Notes: generated by a model not told the origin, from the sequence alone. A stretch of 64,000 bases of DNA from Pseudogemmobacter faecipullorum (GCF_020539525.1 NZ_JACDXX010000017.1:1-64000), one strand, 5' to 3'; shown: positions 29,090 to 38,876, counted from the first letter of the stretch. Numbers and translations are program-made.

Positions 29090-30594
29090 AACCTGAACCC
29101 TCTTTCGCCGCCTTTGAAAAAGCCTGGGCAGAGGGAAAGAACCAGCTGGTCTGGACGCGGATCGCCGCCGATCTCGACACGCCCGTCTCGCTGATGCTCA
29201 AGCTCGGCGAGGCGCGCAAGGACACCTTCATGCTGGAATCGGTGACCGGCGGCGAGGTGCGTGGCCGCTATTCGATCATCGGCATGAAACCCGATCTGGT
29301 CTGGCGCTGCCACGGCGAGACCTCCGAGATCAACCGCGCCGCCCGCTATGACAGCGAGGCTTTCGCACCGCTTGAGGGCCATCCGCTCGACACGCTGCGC
29401 GCGCTGATCGCCGAATGCCGCATTGAGATGCCCGAAGAACTGCCGGCGGCGGCGGCCGGGCTGTTTGGCTATCTCGGCTATGATATGATCCGCCTCGTCG
29501 AGCATCTGCCCGATGTGAACCCCGATCCGCTTGGCCTGCCAGATGCGGTGCTGATGCGGCCCTCGGTCGTCGCCGTGCTGGACGGGGTCAAAGGTGAGGT
29601 GATCATCGTCGCCCCGGCCTGGGCCGGTTCCGGCCTTTCTGCCCAGGCAGCCTATGCCCAGGCGGCCGAGCGGGTGATGGATGCTTTGCGCGATCTCGAC
29701 CGCGCGCCCGCGGTGCAGCGCGAGATCGACGGCGCCGCGATTTCGGGCGAGCTGACCTCAAACTTCAGCCATGAAAGCTATAAACAGGCGGTTGAGAAGG
29801 CGAAGGACTATATCCGCGCCGGGGATATTTTCCAGGTGGTGCCCTCGCAGCGCTGGTCGATGGAGTTTCCGCTGCCGCCCTTCGCGCTTTACCGCTCGCT
29901 GCGCCGCACCAATCCCTCGCCTTTCATGTTCTTCTTCAACTTCGGCCCCTATCAGGTGGTCGGCGCCAGCCCCGAGATCCTCGTGCGGCTGCGCGAGGGC
30001 GAGGTGACGATCCGCCCGATCGCCGGCACCCGCAAACGCGGCGCCACGCCGGAAGAGGATAAGGCGCTGGAGCTGGATCTGCTGGCCGATCAGAAAGAGC
30101 TGGCCGAACATCTGATGCTGCTCGATCTGGGCCGCAATGATGTGGGCCGGGTGGCAAAACTGGGCACGGTGCGCCCGACCGAGAAATTCGTGATCGAGCG
30201 CTACAGCCATGTGATGCATATCGTCTCAAACGTGGTGGGCCAGATCCGTGAGGGCGAGGATGCGCTCTCGGCCCTGCTCGCCGGTCTGCCCGCAGGCACG
30301 GTCTCGGGCGCGCCAAAGGTGCGCGCCATGGAGATTATCGACGAGCTTGAGCCGGAAAAACGCGGCGTCTATGGCGGCGGCTGCGGCTATTTCGCCGCCA
30401 ATGGCGAGATGGATTTCTGCATCGCTTTGCGCACCGCAGTGCTGAAAGATGAAAAGCTTTACATCCAGGCCGGCGGCGGCGTGGTCTATGACAGCGACCC
30501 CGAAGCCGAATACCAGGAAACCGTGAACAAATCCAATGCCCTGCGCCGCGCGGCCCAGGATGCTGGTCTGTTTTCCCGCCGGGGCAACAGCTGA
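29086..30594 (+). CDS. trpE: Anthranilate synthase component I
   Basis: Commits chorismate to tryptophan synthesis, 502 residues. N-terminal tryptophan-binding region with LESVTGGEVRGRYSIIGMKPDLVW. Catalytic chorismate-binding domain: GDIFQVVPSQRWSMEFPL, IAGTRKRGATPEEDKALE, LLDLGRNDVGRVAKLGTV, HIVSNVVGQI and AGTVSGAPKVRAMEIIDELEP. Glutamine amidotransferase TrpG is needed for glutamine use but does not follow here, so it must be encoded elsewhere. No tryptophan attenuator leader is apparent because the gene is coupled to ppiD. Confidence 0.96.
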   Translation: MKPEPSFAAFEKAWAEGKNQLVWTRIAADLDTPVSLMLKLGEARKDTFMLESVTGGEVRGRYSIIGMKPDLVWRCHGETSEINRAARYDSEAFAPLEGHPLDTLRALIAECRIEMPEELPAAAAGLFGYLGYDMIRLVEHLPDVNPDPLGLPDAVLMRPSVVAVLDGVKGEVIIVAPAWAGSGLSAQAAYAQAAERVMDALRDLDRAPAVQREIDGAAISGELTSNFSHESYKQAVEKAKDYIRAGDIFQVVPSQRWSMEFPLPPFALYRSLRRTNPSPFMFFFNFGPYQVVGASPEILVRLREGEVTIRPIAGTRKRGATPEEDKALELDLLADQKELAEHLMLLDLGRNDVGRVAKLGTVRPTEKFVIERYSHVMHIVSNVVGQIREGEDALSALLAGLPAGTVSGAPKVRAMEIIDELEPEKRGVYGGGCGYFAANGEMDFCIALRTAVLKDEKLYIQAGGGVVYDSDPEAEYQETVNKSNALRRAAQDAGLFSRRGNS

Positions 30595-30628
30595 ATGAGC
30601 CGGGTCAGCGGGGGGCAGCCCCCCGTGC

Positions 30629-30697
30629 CCCCGGGATATTTACGGACAGATGAACCCCATTCCCGCGCTTTTCATCTGTCCTTAAATATCCCCGCCG
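30629..30697. repeat. Inverted pair of the dispersed intergenic repeat
   Basis: A minus-oriented copy (CCCGGGATATTTACGGACAGATGAA, 30629-30654, read here on the plus strand in two parts CCCGGGATATTTACGG and ACAGATGAA) faces a plus-oriented copy (TTTCATCTGTCCTTAAATATCCCC, 30669-30692). The arms can form a long hairpin behind trpE and may act as its transcript end. Confidence 0.75.
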
Positions 30698-30804
30698 GAG
30701 GCTTTCGGCCCCATCCGGGCCGGAACCACAACCAGGGTTAAAGTAAACCGGAGGGTCCGGTTTTTCCTTGACCTGTCAGAGCATCGTGTCGAGAAAGTTT
30801 CTTC

Positions 30805-31854
30805 ATGGCCACCGCGATCCTTTCCATTGATCTTGACGCAATCGCCGCCAACTGGCGCGCGCTGGACCGGCTTTCCGGGCCAGAGGTGCAGACCGCTGCC
30901 GTAGTCAAAGCCGATGCCTATGGGCTGGGCGCGGGCAAGGTGGCGCGGGCTCTGGCCTGGGCGGGGGCGCGGCGCTTCTTCGTTGCCGCCGCCGAGGAAG
31001 GCGCGGCGGTGCGCCAGGCGCTTGGCCCCGGACCGCAGATCAATATCCTCTCGGGCCATATGGCCGGCGATACCGAGATGCTCAATGATCTTGAGCTGAC
31101 GCCGATGCTCAACAGCCTCGAGCAGATCACCCGCCATCTCGAGGCCCTGCCCGGCCATGCCTTTGGCGTACAGCTCGATACCGGGATGAACCGGCTCGGC
31201 GTTGAGCCGGTGGAATGGCAGGCGGTTGCGCCTTTGCTGATCGAGGCCGGTCCGGCGATGCTGATGAGCCATCTGGCCTGCGCCGATGAGCCCGATCACC
31301 CGATGAACCAGCTGCAGCTGCAGGCCTTCCATGAGATGACCGATGGCACCGGCGTGCCGCGCAGCCTTGCTGCCACCGGCGGCATCCTGCTCGGGCCGAA
31401 ATATCATTTCGACCTCTGCCGCGCCGGGATCGGCATGTATGGCGGGCGGCCCTTCGAGATGGCCGAGCGCGCCGTCACCCTGTCGCTGCCGGTGATCCAG
31501 AGCCGTGAGGTGCTGCCTGGCGAGATCGTCGGCTATTCCGCCACCTGGGAGCCGGAAGGCCCCGCGGTGATCGCCACCGTGGCCGCGGGCTATGCCGATG
31601 GCCTGCCGCGCACGCTGTCAAACAATGCCGTGCTCTGGGATGGCGACACCCCCTGCCCGCTGGTCGGCCGGGTATCGATGGATCTGATCACTGTCGATGT
31701 GACCCATCTCGCCGAAGTGCCGAAAAGCCTCGATATTCTCGGGCCGCATCAGTCGGTCGATGATCTGGCCGATGCCGCCGGAACCATCGGTTATGAGATC
31801 CTGACCGCGCTCGGCAAGCGCTATAGCCGCCGCTACAGCGAGACCAGGGGATGA
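30805..31854 (+). CDS. alr: Alanine racemase
   Basis: PLP enzyme making D-alanine for peptidoglycan, 349 residues. PLP lysine motif [17 protein letters not shown] near the N-terminus, then [35 protein letters not shown] and the catalytic-tyrosine region GYADGLPR with [13 protein letters not shown]. Start ATG 30805. The stop overlaps mlaE by four bases. Confidence 0.95.
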   Translation: MATAILSIDLDAIAANWRALDRLSGPEVQTAAVVKADAYGLGAGKVARALAWAGARRFFVAAAEEGAAVRQALGPGPQINILSGHMAGDTEMLNDLELTPMLNSLEQITRHLEALPGHAFGVQLDTGMNRLGVEPVEWQAVAPLLIEAGPAMLMSHLACADEPDHPMNQLQLQAFHEMTDGTGVPRSLAATGGILLGPKYHFDLCRAGIGMYGGRPFEMAERAVTLSLPVIQSREVLPGEIVGYSATWEPEGPAVIATVAAGYADGLPRTLSNNAVLWDGDTPCPLVGRVSMDLITVDVTHLAEVPKSLDILGPHQSVDDLADAAGTIGYEILTALGKRYSRRYSETRG

Positions 31855-32657
31855 GCCAGACCGCGGAACAGGCCGCCGCGCCTCTGCGCGCGCTCGCGGC
31901 GCTTGGCCGCCCCGTGCTGGCTTTGCTGGCCTCGATCGGCCAGATCACGCTTTTTGCCGCCAGCGCCATCGGCCATCTGTTCCGCCCGCCCTTCTACTGG
32001 CGCGAATTCGGCCAGGCGCTGATGCAGATCGGCTGGTATTCGCTGCCGGTCGTCGGCATGACCGCAATCTTCACCGGCGGCGCGCTGGCCTTGCAGATCT
32101 ATGCCGGTGGCAACCGCTTCGGCGCCGAAGCCGTGGTGCCGCAGATCGTCGCCATCGGCATGGCGCGTGAGCTGGGGCCGGTGCTTGGCGGGCTGATGGT
32201 GGCAGCACGGGTCGCCTCCTCGATCGCGGCCGAGATCGGCACGATGAAAGTGACCGAGCAGATTGACGCGCTGACCACGCTTTCCACCGATCCGATGAAA
32301 TATCTGACCGTGCCGCGCCTGCTGGCCGCAACCCTTGCCGGGCCGGTGCTGGTCGCGGTCTGCGATTCCATCGGCATCATGGGCGGCTGGCTGGTCGCCG
32401 TGACCCGGCTCGAGTTCAATTCGGCCAGCTATCTGCAGAATACCGTCGATTTTCTTCAGGCCTGGGACATCGGCTCGGGCCTGGTCAAAGGCCTGGTCTT
32501 TGGCTTCCTCGTCGCGCTTTCGGGCTGCTGGCACGGGATGAATTCGGGGCGCGGCGCCAAAGGCGTGGCCGATGCCACCAAGGCGGCCGTGGTCTCGTCT
32601 TCGGTGCTGATCCTTGCCGCCAATTATCTTCTGACCGGGATCTTCTTCTCCGCATGA
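31851..32657 (+). CDS. mlaE: MlaE-type phospholipid transport permease
   Basis: Permease of an Mla/MCE ABC system moving phospholipids between the membranes. 268 residues with the MlaE signatures [86 protein letters not shown] and [35 protein letters not shown]-coupled to alr before it and mlaF after it. No MCE-domain (MlaD) gene follows here. Confidence 0.93.
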   Translation: MSQTAEQAAAPLRALAALGRPVLALLASIGQITLFAASAIGHLFRPPFYWREFGQALMQIGWYSLPVVGMTAIFTGGALALQIYAGGNRFGAEAVVPQIVAIGMARELGPVLGGLMVAARVASSIAAEIGTMKVTEQIDALTTLSTDPMKYLTVPRLLAATLAGPVLVAVCDSIGIMGGWLVAVTRLEFNSASYLQNTVDFLQAWDIGSGLVKGLVFGFLVALSGCWHGMNSGRGAKGVADATKAAVVSSSVLILAANYLLTGIFFSA

Positions 32658-33400
32658 TTGAGCTTATCGATGTGCATAAGGCCTTCGGGGCCAACCGGGT
32701 GCTGAACGGGGTCGATCTCTCGATCGGCCGGGGCGAATCGATGGTGATCATCGGCGGCTCGGGCACCGGCAAATCGGTGATGCTGAAATCGGTTCTGGGG
32801 CTGATCACCCCTGACAGCGGCACCATCCTGCTCGATGGCCGGGATGTCACCAGCCATGACCGCGATGATTTTCTAGCCCGCTTTGGCATGTTGTTTCAGG
32901 GCGCGGCGCTGTTCGATTCCATGCCGGTCTGGGAAAATGTCGCCTTCCGCCTGCTGCGCGGCCGGCTGAAACGGCCAAAGGCCGAGGCAAAAGAGATCGC
33001 CATCGCCAAACTGCGCCGCGTCGGCCTTGGCCCGGAAGTGGCCGACCGCTTCCCGGCCGAGTTGTCGGGCGGTATGCAAAAGCGCGTCGGCCTTGCCCGC
33101 GCCATCGCCGCAGAGCCTGAGATCATCTTCTTTGATGAGCCGACCACGGGGCTCGATCCGATCATGTCGGGCGTGATCAATGATCTGATCCGCGAGATCG
33201 TATCCGAGATGGGCGCAACCGCGATGACCATCACCCATGATATGACCTCGGTGCGCGCCATTGCCGATAAAGTCGCCATGCTGCATGGCGGCAAACTGCG
33301 CTGGAGCGGCAGCGTGGCCGAGATGGACACCACCGCCGACCCCTATGTCAGCCAGTTCATTCATGGCCGCGCCGAGGGGCCGATCCCCTCGCTGCGCTGA
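32654..33400 (+). CDS. mlaF: MlaF-type ABC ATPase
   Basis: Energises the MlaE permease. Walker A GGSGTGKS, signature LSGGMQKRVGLARAIA, Walker B IIFFDEPTTGLDP and switch His in MTITHDM are all intact. The 248 residues have the Mla-type insertion DSMPVWENVAFRLLR. ATGA overlap with mlaE. Confidence 0.93.
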   Translation: MIELIDVHKAFGANRVLNGVDLSIGRGESMVIIGGSGTGKSVMLKSVLGLITPDSGTILLDGRDVTSHDRDDFLARFGMLFQGAALFDSMPVWENVAFRLLRGRLKRPKAEAKEIAIAKLRRVGLGPEVADRFPAELSGGMQKRVGLARAIAAEPEIIFFDEPTTGLDPIMSGVINDLIREIVSEMGATAMTITHDMTSVRAIADKVAMLHGGKLRWSGSVAEMDTTADPYVSQFIHGRAEGPIPSLR

Positions 33401-33547
33401 TCAAAGCGCCTCCGGCGGGGATAGTTCAGGAAGGGAAAGCCAGAGCTGTTTCCGCTTTGCTCAATATACCGTCAGGGAGGCGGCCTCGGGCCGGGCGCAC
33501 CGGCCCCGCCTCTTGACCATGAGCCGGGGCACTGCCAGCTATCGCCC

Positions 33548-33985
33548 ATGCGCTATGCCAATTTACTGCTGCTGATCCTTTTTCCCATCGCCTGGTTTGC
33601 GCCTTTGCTGCGCGCCGCCTTTCTGCCGGTCTTTGGCATGGATGAGATTTCCGTCATCAGCGGGCTGCAGTCCCTCTGGCGCGATGAGCCGGGGCTGGCG
33701 CTGCTGGTGACTTTCCTCGCCATCTTCGCCCCCTATGCCAAGACCATCGGACTTGCGCTGTTGCATTTCGGTCTTTTGTCCGCCCGCGCGCTGCCCGGGC
33801 TGCAGTTTCTCGGCAAGCTGGCCATGGCGGATGTGTTTCTGATCGCGCTTTATGTCGTGCTGGCCAAGGGCGCGGGCTGGCTGAGTATAGAAACCGCCTG
33901 GGGGCTCTGGCTTTTCAGCTTCTGCGTGCTTAGCTCGCTGGTGATCTCTGCGTGCTCTGCGGCGCGCCCGGCTGAAAAGGTGTGA
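33548..33985 (+). CDS. Paraquat-inducible protein A-like membrane protein (145 aa)
   Basis: Four hydrophobic helices (LLLLILFPIAWFAPLL; LALLVTFLAIFAPYAKTIGLALLHFGLL; MADVFLIALYVVLAKG; LWLFSFCVLSSLVISACS). The pattern FAPYAKTIGLALLHF...FLGKLAMADVF matches a single PqiA module. PqiA-type proteins often accompany MCE lipid systems, in keeping with mlaEF just upstream. Overlaps the GTG of the next gene. Confidence 0.75.
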   Translation: MRYANLLLLILFPIAWFAPLLRAAFLPVFGMDEISVISGLQSLWRDEPGLALLVTFLAIFAPYAKTIGLALLHFGLLSARALPGLQFLGKLAMADVFLIALYVVLAKGAGWLSIETAWGLWLFSFCVLSSLVISACSAARPAEKV

Positions 33986-33987
33986 CC

Positions 33988-34992
33988 ATGCAAACCCCCG
34001 TTCCGCTGTCTTTGCTTGACCTCGTGCGCGTGCGCGAAGGCGCGGGCCCGCGTGAGGCCCTGGCCGAAGCGCAGAGCATCGCCGCCCATGTCGACCGGCT
34101 GGGCTTTAACCGTTACTGGGTGGCCGAGCATCATAATATGCAGGGCATTGCCTCGGCGGCGACCTCGGTGGTGCTGGCCCATGCCGGGCAGCATACGCAA
34201 CGCATCCGCATCGGCTCGGGCGGGATCATGCTGCCGAACCATTCACCCTATATCATCGCCGAACAATTCGGCACCCTCGCCGCGCTTTACCCCGGCAGGG
34301 TTGATCTGGGGCTGGGCCGTGCGCCCGGCACCGATCAGGCAACCCTGCGCGCCATCCGTACCCCCCAGGGCGCGGCCGAGCGTTTCCCCGAAGATATTGC
34401 CGAGCTGCAGCACTGGTTCGCTCCGGATGATCAGCCGGGTTATATCCGCGCCTGGCCCGCTGCCGGGGCCGAGGTGGATCTCTGGGTGCTCGGCTCCTCG
34501 CAATATGGCGCGATGCTGGCGGCCGAATATGGCCTGCCCTACGGCTTTGCCTCGCATTTCGCGCCCGATTACCTCGATGAGGCGATGCATCTCTACCGCT
34601 CGCGGTTCAAGCCCTCCGAGCAGCTTGCCGCGCCCTATGCGATGGTCGGCGTTAATGTGATCTGCGCTGAGACCGAGGCAGAGGCGACCCGCCTTTTCAC
34701 CACGGCGCAGATGAGCTTTACCGGCATTTTCCGCAATGCCCGCGGTCTGTCGCAGCCGCCGATTGACGATATCGAGACCTATTGGACCGCTTCCGAGAAA
34801 GCCCAGGTCAGCCGCATGCTGGGCTGCGCGGTGATCGGCACGCCCGAACGGGTGAAGGCCGGGCTCGAAGCGCTGCAGCGCCGTACCGGCGCGGATGAGC
34901 TGATCATCGTCAGCGATATTTTCGACGCAGAGGCGCGCCGCCGCTCGCTGGCCCTGACGGCCGGGGTCTGGGGCCTGAAGCCTGAAGCCTGA
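33988..34992 (+). CDS. Luciferase-like (LLM class) flavin oxidoreductase (334 aa)
   Basis: Bacterial luciferase fold: SLLDLVRVREG, HVDRLGFNRYWVAEHHNMQGIASAATSVVLAHAG, RIRIGSGGIMLPNHSPYIIAEQFGTLAALYPGRVDLGLGRAPGTD, and later LWVLGSSQYGAMLAAEYGLPYGFASHF. Members use reduced FMN; the substrate is unknown. ATG 33988, with an alternative GTG at 33982. The C-terminus runs into a heptamer repeat that supplies the stop. Confidence 0.85.
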   Translation: MQTPVPLSLLDLVRVREGAGPREALAEAQSIAAHVDRLGFNRYWVAEHHNMQGIASAATSVVLAHAGQHTQRIRIGSGGIMLPNHSPYIIAEQFGTLAALYPGRVDLGLGRAPGTDQATLRAIRTPQGAAERFPEDIAELQHWFAPDDQPGYIRAWPAAGAEVDLWVLGSSQYGAMLAAEYGLPYGFASHFAPDYLDEAMHLYRSRFKPSEQLAAPYAMVGVNVICAETEAEATRLFTTAQMSFTGIFRNARGLSQPPIDDIETYWTASEKAQVSRMLGCAVIGTPERVKAGLEALQRRTGADELIIVSDIFDAEARRRSLALTAGVWGLKPEA

Positions 34993-35014
34993 AGCCTGAA
35001 GCCTGAAGCCTGAA
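34974..35014 (+). repeat. Heptamer tandem repeat CCTGAAG, nearly six copies
   Basis: CCTGAAG repeats from 34974 to 35014 and spans the stop codon of the LLM oxidoreductase. As seven is not a multiple of three, each copy shifts the frame, yet every frame of the repeat contains a TGA within 21 bases. Slippage would therefore change only the last few residues. Confidence 0.95.
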
Positions 35015-35026
35015 TAAGTCTGCCCC

Positions 35027-35075
35027 TTTCATCTGTCTGCAAATATCCCGGGGGTGAGGGGGCAGCGCCCCCTCT
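35027..35075 (+). repeat. Dispersed intergenic repeat copy before radA
   Basis: CTTTCATCTGTCTGCAAATA then TCCCGGGGG, followed by a GC palindrome (GGGGGCAGCGCCCCC). Same layout as the copies at 30669 and 38877. Confidence 0.8.
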
Positions 35076-35176
35076 TTCCACCACTCCTCTTTCCGGCCTC
35101 CCTCTTTCCGGCCCTCCCTCTTTCCACCCCCCCGCGCCCCTTGCTCAACCGCCCCGCCCCGTGCGAGGTCAGAGAG

Positions 35177-36535
35177 ATGAGCAAATCTGCCCCCTCCTTC
35201 ACCTGCACCGCCTGCGCCGCCAGTTTCCGCAAATGGGCCGGACGCTGCGAAAACTGCGGCGCCTGGAATTCAATCATTGAGGAGGCACCGCTCTCCTCGG
35301 GCCCGAAAGCCATCGGCCCGCGCGGGCGTCAGATCCCGCTGAGCGATCTGGCCACTGAGGAAGCACCGCCACCGCGGGCGAAATCGGGCATGTCCGAGCT
35401 GGATCTGGTGCTGGGCGGCGGGCTGGTACCGGCCTCGGCCATTCTGGTCGGCGGCGATCCTGGCATCGGCAAATCGACGTTGCTTTTACAGGCCGCGGCC
35501 AGCTTTGCCCGCCAGGGGGTGAAATGCCTTTATATTTCCGGCGAGGAGGCCTCGGCCCAGGTGCGGATGCGGGCGCAGCGCCTTGGCCTTGCCGATGCGC
35601 CGGTGCAGCTCGGCACCGAAACCTCTCTGCGCGACATCCTGACCACGCTTGATGCCGAGCGCCCCGGGCTGGCGATCATCGATTCGATCCAGACCATGTG
35701 GCTCGATACGGTCGAGGCGGCGCCAGGCTCGGTCTCTCAGGTGCGTGCCGCCGCGCATGAGCTGGTGAATTTCGCCAAACGCCGCGGCGTCGCCATCATC
35801 ATCGTCGGCCATGTCACCAAAGAAGGCCAGATCGCCGGGCCGCGCGTGGTCGAGCATATGGTCGATACCGTGCTGTATTTTGAGGGCGAGCGCGGCCATC
35901 AGTTCCGCATCCTGCGCGCGGTGAAAAACCGCTTCGGGGCCTCGGATGAGATCGGCGTGTTCGAAATGACCGGTCAGGGCCTGGCCGAGGTCACCAATCC
36001 TTCGGCGCTTTTCCTCGCCAATCGCGATGCGCCCGCCCCCGGCTCGGCGGTCTTCGCCGGGATCGAGGGCACAAGGCCGGTGCTGACCGAGATCCAGGCC
36101 CTGGTCGCCCCCTCGCCGCTGGGCACGCCGCGCCGCACCGTGGTCGGACTTGATTCGGGGCGGCTCTCGACCATTCTCGCCGTGCTCGAAGCAAGGGTTG
36201 GCATTCCGTTCACCGGGCTTGATGTCTTTCTCAATGTTGCGGGCGGTATGCGGGTGACCGAACCGGCCGCCGATCTGGCAGTGGCGGCGGCTTTGCTCTC
36301 GGCGCGCGAAGATGTCGCCATCCCCCGCGATATGGTGCTTTTTGGAGAAATCTCGCTCTCCGGCGCGCTGCGTCCGGTATCGCAAACCGAAAACAGGTTG
36401 AAAGAAGCCGCGAAACTTGGTTTCACACAGGCGGCGCTGCCGAAGGGGTCAAAGCCTGGCGCAGCAATTGGACTGAACCTGCGCGGGATGGCTGATCTCG
36501 CGGCCTTTACCGGTGAGATGTTCGGCGCGGGCTGA
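35177..36535 (+). CDS. radA: DNA repair protein RadA (Sms)
   Basis: A RecA-related branch-migration helicase. ATG 35177 follows CAGAGAG. The 452 residues have the zinc finger FTCTACAASFRKWAGRCENCGAW at the start, Walker A GGDPGIGKST, the RadA-specific KNRFG in VKNRFGASDEIGVFEM and a Lon-protease-like C-terminal domain (GLDVFLNVAGGMRVTEPAADLAVAAALLSA). A longer in-frame start at 35054 would lie in the repeat. Followed by cvpA 27 bases on. Confidence 0.95.
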   Translation: MSKSAPSFTCTACAASFRKWAGRCENCGAWNSIIEEAPLSSGPKAIGPRGRQIPLSDLATEEAPPPRAKSGMSELDLVLGGGLVPASAILVGGDPGIGKSTLLLQAAASFARQGVKCLYISGEEASAQVRMRAQRLGLADAPVQLGTETSLRDILTTLDAERPGLAIIDSIQTMWLDTVEAAPGSVSQVRAAAHELVNFAKRRGVAIIIVGHVTKEGQIAGPRVVEHMVDTVLYFEGERGHQFRILRAVKNRFGASDEIGVFEMTGQGLAEVTNPSALFLANRDAPAPGSAVFAGIEGTRPVLTEIQALVAPSPLGTPRRTVVGLDSGRLSTILAVLEARVGIPFTGLDVFLNVAGGMRVTEPAADLAVAAALLSAREDVAIPRDMVLFGEISLSGALRPVSQTENRLKEAAKLGFTQAALPKGSKPGAAIGLNLRGMADLAAFTGEMFGAG

Positions 36536-36562
36536 GGCCTGTTCCGTCCGAGGAGAGTGCGA

Positions 36563-37189
36563 ATGGATAACTTTACCTGGATTGACGGGATCGCTGCGGC
36601 AGTCATCCTGCTGTCGGCCCTTCTCGCCTATTCGCGCGGCATTGTGCGCGAGGGTATGGCGATCCTGGGCTGGATCGGTGCGGCCGTGGTCGCCTTCATG
36701 CTGGCGCCGGCGGCCAAGCCAATTGTCAGCCAGATCCCGATGGTGGGCGATTTTCTGGGTGAAAGCTGCGAATTATCGGTGGTTGCGGCCTTTGCCTGCG
36801 TCTTTGCCCTGGCGCTGATCGTTGCGGCGCTGTTCACGCCGCTGCTCTCTTCGCTGGTGCAGCGCTCGGCGCTCGGCGGGGTTGATCAGGCGATTGGTTT
36901 CGTCTTTGGCGTGCTGCGCGGGGTGCTGCTGATCGCGGTTGCCTTCATCGTCTGGGACCGCGCCATGTCGAATATGACCTATGCGCCGATCGACGATTCC
37001 CGCACCGCAAAGGTCTTTGCCAATTTCCAGGTCTCGATCGACAATGCTATTCCCTCGGATGCTCCGGGCTGGATCCTTGCCCGCTATAACGATCTGACCA
37101 ATATCTGCCCCGGCGCCGCGCCGCTCGACGCCCCGGCTCCGGTTCCGGCCGCCCCGGCGGAAGTCCCGGCCCCCGCCCCCGCGCCCTGA
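36563..37189 (+). CDS. cvpA: CvpA family membrane protein (208 aa)
   Basis: ATG 36563 follows GAGGAGA. Four transmembrane helices with the CvpA pattern WIDGIAAAVILLSALLAYSRGIVREGMAILGWIGAAVVAFMLAP, later RSALGGVDQAIGFVFGVLRGVLLIAVAFIVWDR, and a proline/alanine-rich end (APAPVPAAPAEVPAPAPAP). CvpA commonly lies before purF, as here. Its role in envelope homeostasis and colicin V export is known only indirectly. Confidence 0.92.
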   Translation: MDNFTWIDGIAAAVILLSALLAYSRGIVREGMAILGWIGAAVVAFMLAPAAKPIVSQIPMVGDFLGESCELSVVAAFACVFALALIVAALFTPLLSSLVQRSALGGVDQAIGFVFGVLRGVLLIAVAFIVWDRAMSNMTYAPIDDSRTAKVFANFQVSIDNAIPSDAPGWILARYNDLTNICPGAAPLDAPAPVPAAPAEVPAPAPAP

Positions 37190-37380
37190 GGGCCAGGCTG
37201 TCAGATCTGCGCCGCGCGGGATCGGCCCCGAGCGCGCGCGGATCTGCCCTTTGCCCCGGCTCAGGACAAAGCCTGCGAAAACGCTGTCCCTCCCGTGCAA
37301 CATAAGCATGACCGGGGGGGTGACACCGGCGCGGATAGCCACTAAATCAGCGGCAGATCCAGCTCCGACCAGGAGGCCAC

Positions 37381-38856
37381 ATGCCCCGCTTCCCCGCCCA
37401 CCCGTTCGAACCGCTGAATGATGGTGACAAGCTAAAGGAAGAATGCGGTATTTTCGGCGTTATCGGCCTGACCGATGCCGCCAATTTTGTCGCACTGGGG
37501 CTACATGCCCTGCAACACCGCGGCCAGGAGGCCGGGGGTATCGTCACCTATGAACCCGAGACCGGGTTCCATTCCGAACGCCGCTTCGGCTATGTGCGCG
37601 ATAAATTCACCTCTGCCGCCGTGATGAAACTGCTGCCCGGCGATCTGGGCATCGGCCATGTGCGCTATTCGACCGCCGGCTCAAAAGGCGCGGCACAGAT
37701 CCGCGATGTGCAGCCCTTCTTTGGCGAATTTGCCATCGGCGGCTGCGCCATTGCCCATAATGGCAATCTCACCAATGCCGCGCGTCTGCGCAAAGATCTG
37801 ATCGAACGCGGCGCGATCTTCCAGTCCTCCTCGGATTCGGAATGCATCATCCATCTGATGGCGCGCTCGCTGCAGAAAACCCAGGCCGAGCGCCTGAAAG
37901 ATGCTTTGCGCCTCGTTGAGGGGGCTTTCTCGGTCATCGCCATGACCCGGACCAAGCTGATGGGGGTCCGCGATCCGCTCGGCGTGCGCCCGCTGGTGCT
38001 GGGCCGGCTGGGTCAGGGCTATGTTCTGGCCTCGGAAACCTGCGCGCTCGACATTATCGGTGCCGAGCTGGTGCGTGAGATCGATCCCGGCGAAATGGTG
38101 GTGATCGAAAACGGCAGGATCGAAAGCTCGCGTCCCTTCGGCGCCTCGAAAGGCCGCTCCTGCATCTTTGAGCAGGTCTATTTCTCGCGTCCTGACAGCA
38201 TTGTCGGTGGCCGCTCGGTCTATGAAACCCGCCATCAGATCGGTGTGGAACTGGCGCGTGAGGCGCCGGTTGAGGCTGATGTAGTCTGCCCGGTACCCGA
38301 CAGCGGCACCCCGGCAGCGATTGGCTATGCCGCCGAATCCGGCATTCCCTTCGTGCTCGGCATCACCCGCAACCAATATGTGGGCCGGACCTTCATCGAG
38401 CCGACCGATGCGATCCGCAATATGGGTGTGCGGCTGAAACTCAATGTCAACCGCAGCCTGATCAAGGGCAAGCGGGTGATCCTGGTGGACGATTCGGTGG
38501 TGCGTGGCACCACCTCGCGCAAGATCAAGGATATGATCCTTGATGCCGGCGCGGCCGAGGTGCATTTCCGCATCGCTTCGCCCCCCACCGCCTGGCCCTG
38601 TTTCTACGGTGTCGATACGCCCGAGCGCTCAAAACTGCTCGCCGCGACGATGACCGAGGAAGAGATGCGCGAATGGATCGGCGTTAACAGCCTGAAATTC
38701 ATCTCGCTCGACGGCCTCTACCGCGCTGCGGGCGAGGCGCAGGGCCGCGATCATGCCAGCCCGCAATATTGCGACGCCTGCTTCTCGGGGGAATATCCGA
38801 TCGCCCCGGCCGATAAGCTTGATGAGGGCTTTAAGATGAAGACCGCCGCCGAATAG
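37381..38856 (+). CDS. purF: Amidophosphoribosyltransferase
   Basis: First committed step of purine synthesis. A short propeptide precedes the catalytic Cys in KLKEECGIFGVIG. The glutaminase part has LHALQHRGQEAGGIVTY and HNGNLTNA. The PRPP site is RVILVDDSVVRGTTSRKI. 491 residues, normal length. 191 bases separate it from cvpA, enough for a regulated leader, but no purine riboswitch is recognisable. Confidence 0.96.
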   Translation: MPRFPAHPFEPLNDGDKLKEECGIFGVIGLTDAANFVALGLHALQHRGQEAGGIVTYEPETGFHSERRFGYVRDKFTSAAVMKLLPGDLGIGHVRYSTAGSKGAAQIRDVQPFFGEFAIGGCAIAHNGNLTNAARLRKDLIERGAIFQSSSDSECIIHLMARSLQKTQAERLKDALRLVEGAFSVIAMTRTKLMGVRDPLGVRPLVLGRLGQGYVLASETCALDIIGAELVREIDPGEMVVIENGRIESSRPFGASKGRSCIFEQVYFSRPDSIVGGRSVYETRHQIGVELAREAPVEADVVCPVPDSGTPAAIGYAAESGIPFVLGITRNQYVGRTFIEPTDAIRNMGVRLKLNVNRSLIKGKRVILVDDSVVRGTTSRKIKDMILDAGAAEVHFRIASPPTAWPCFYGVDTPERSKLLAATMTEEEMREWIGVNSLKFISLDGLYRAAGEAQGRDHASPQYCDACFSGEYPIAPADKLDEGFKMKTAAE

Positions 38857-38876
38857 GGGGCAGCGGTTTTTTCGGC

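Noticed and set aside
37190-37380. Possible purine riboswitch before purF
   Set aside because: No conserved purine-aptamer loop sequences or matching three-way junction were found by eye in the 191 bases.
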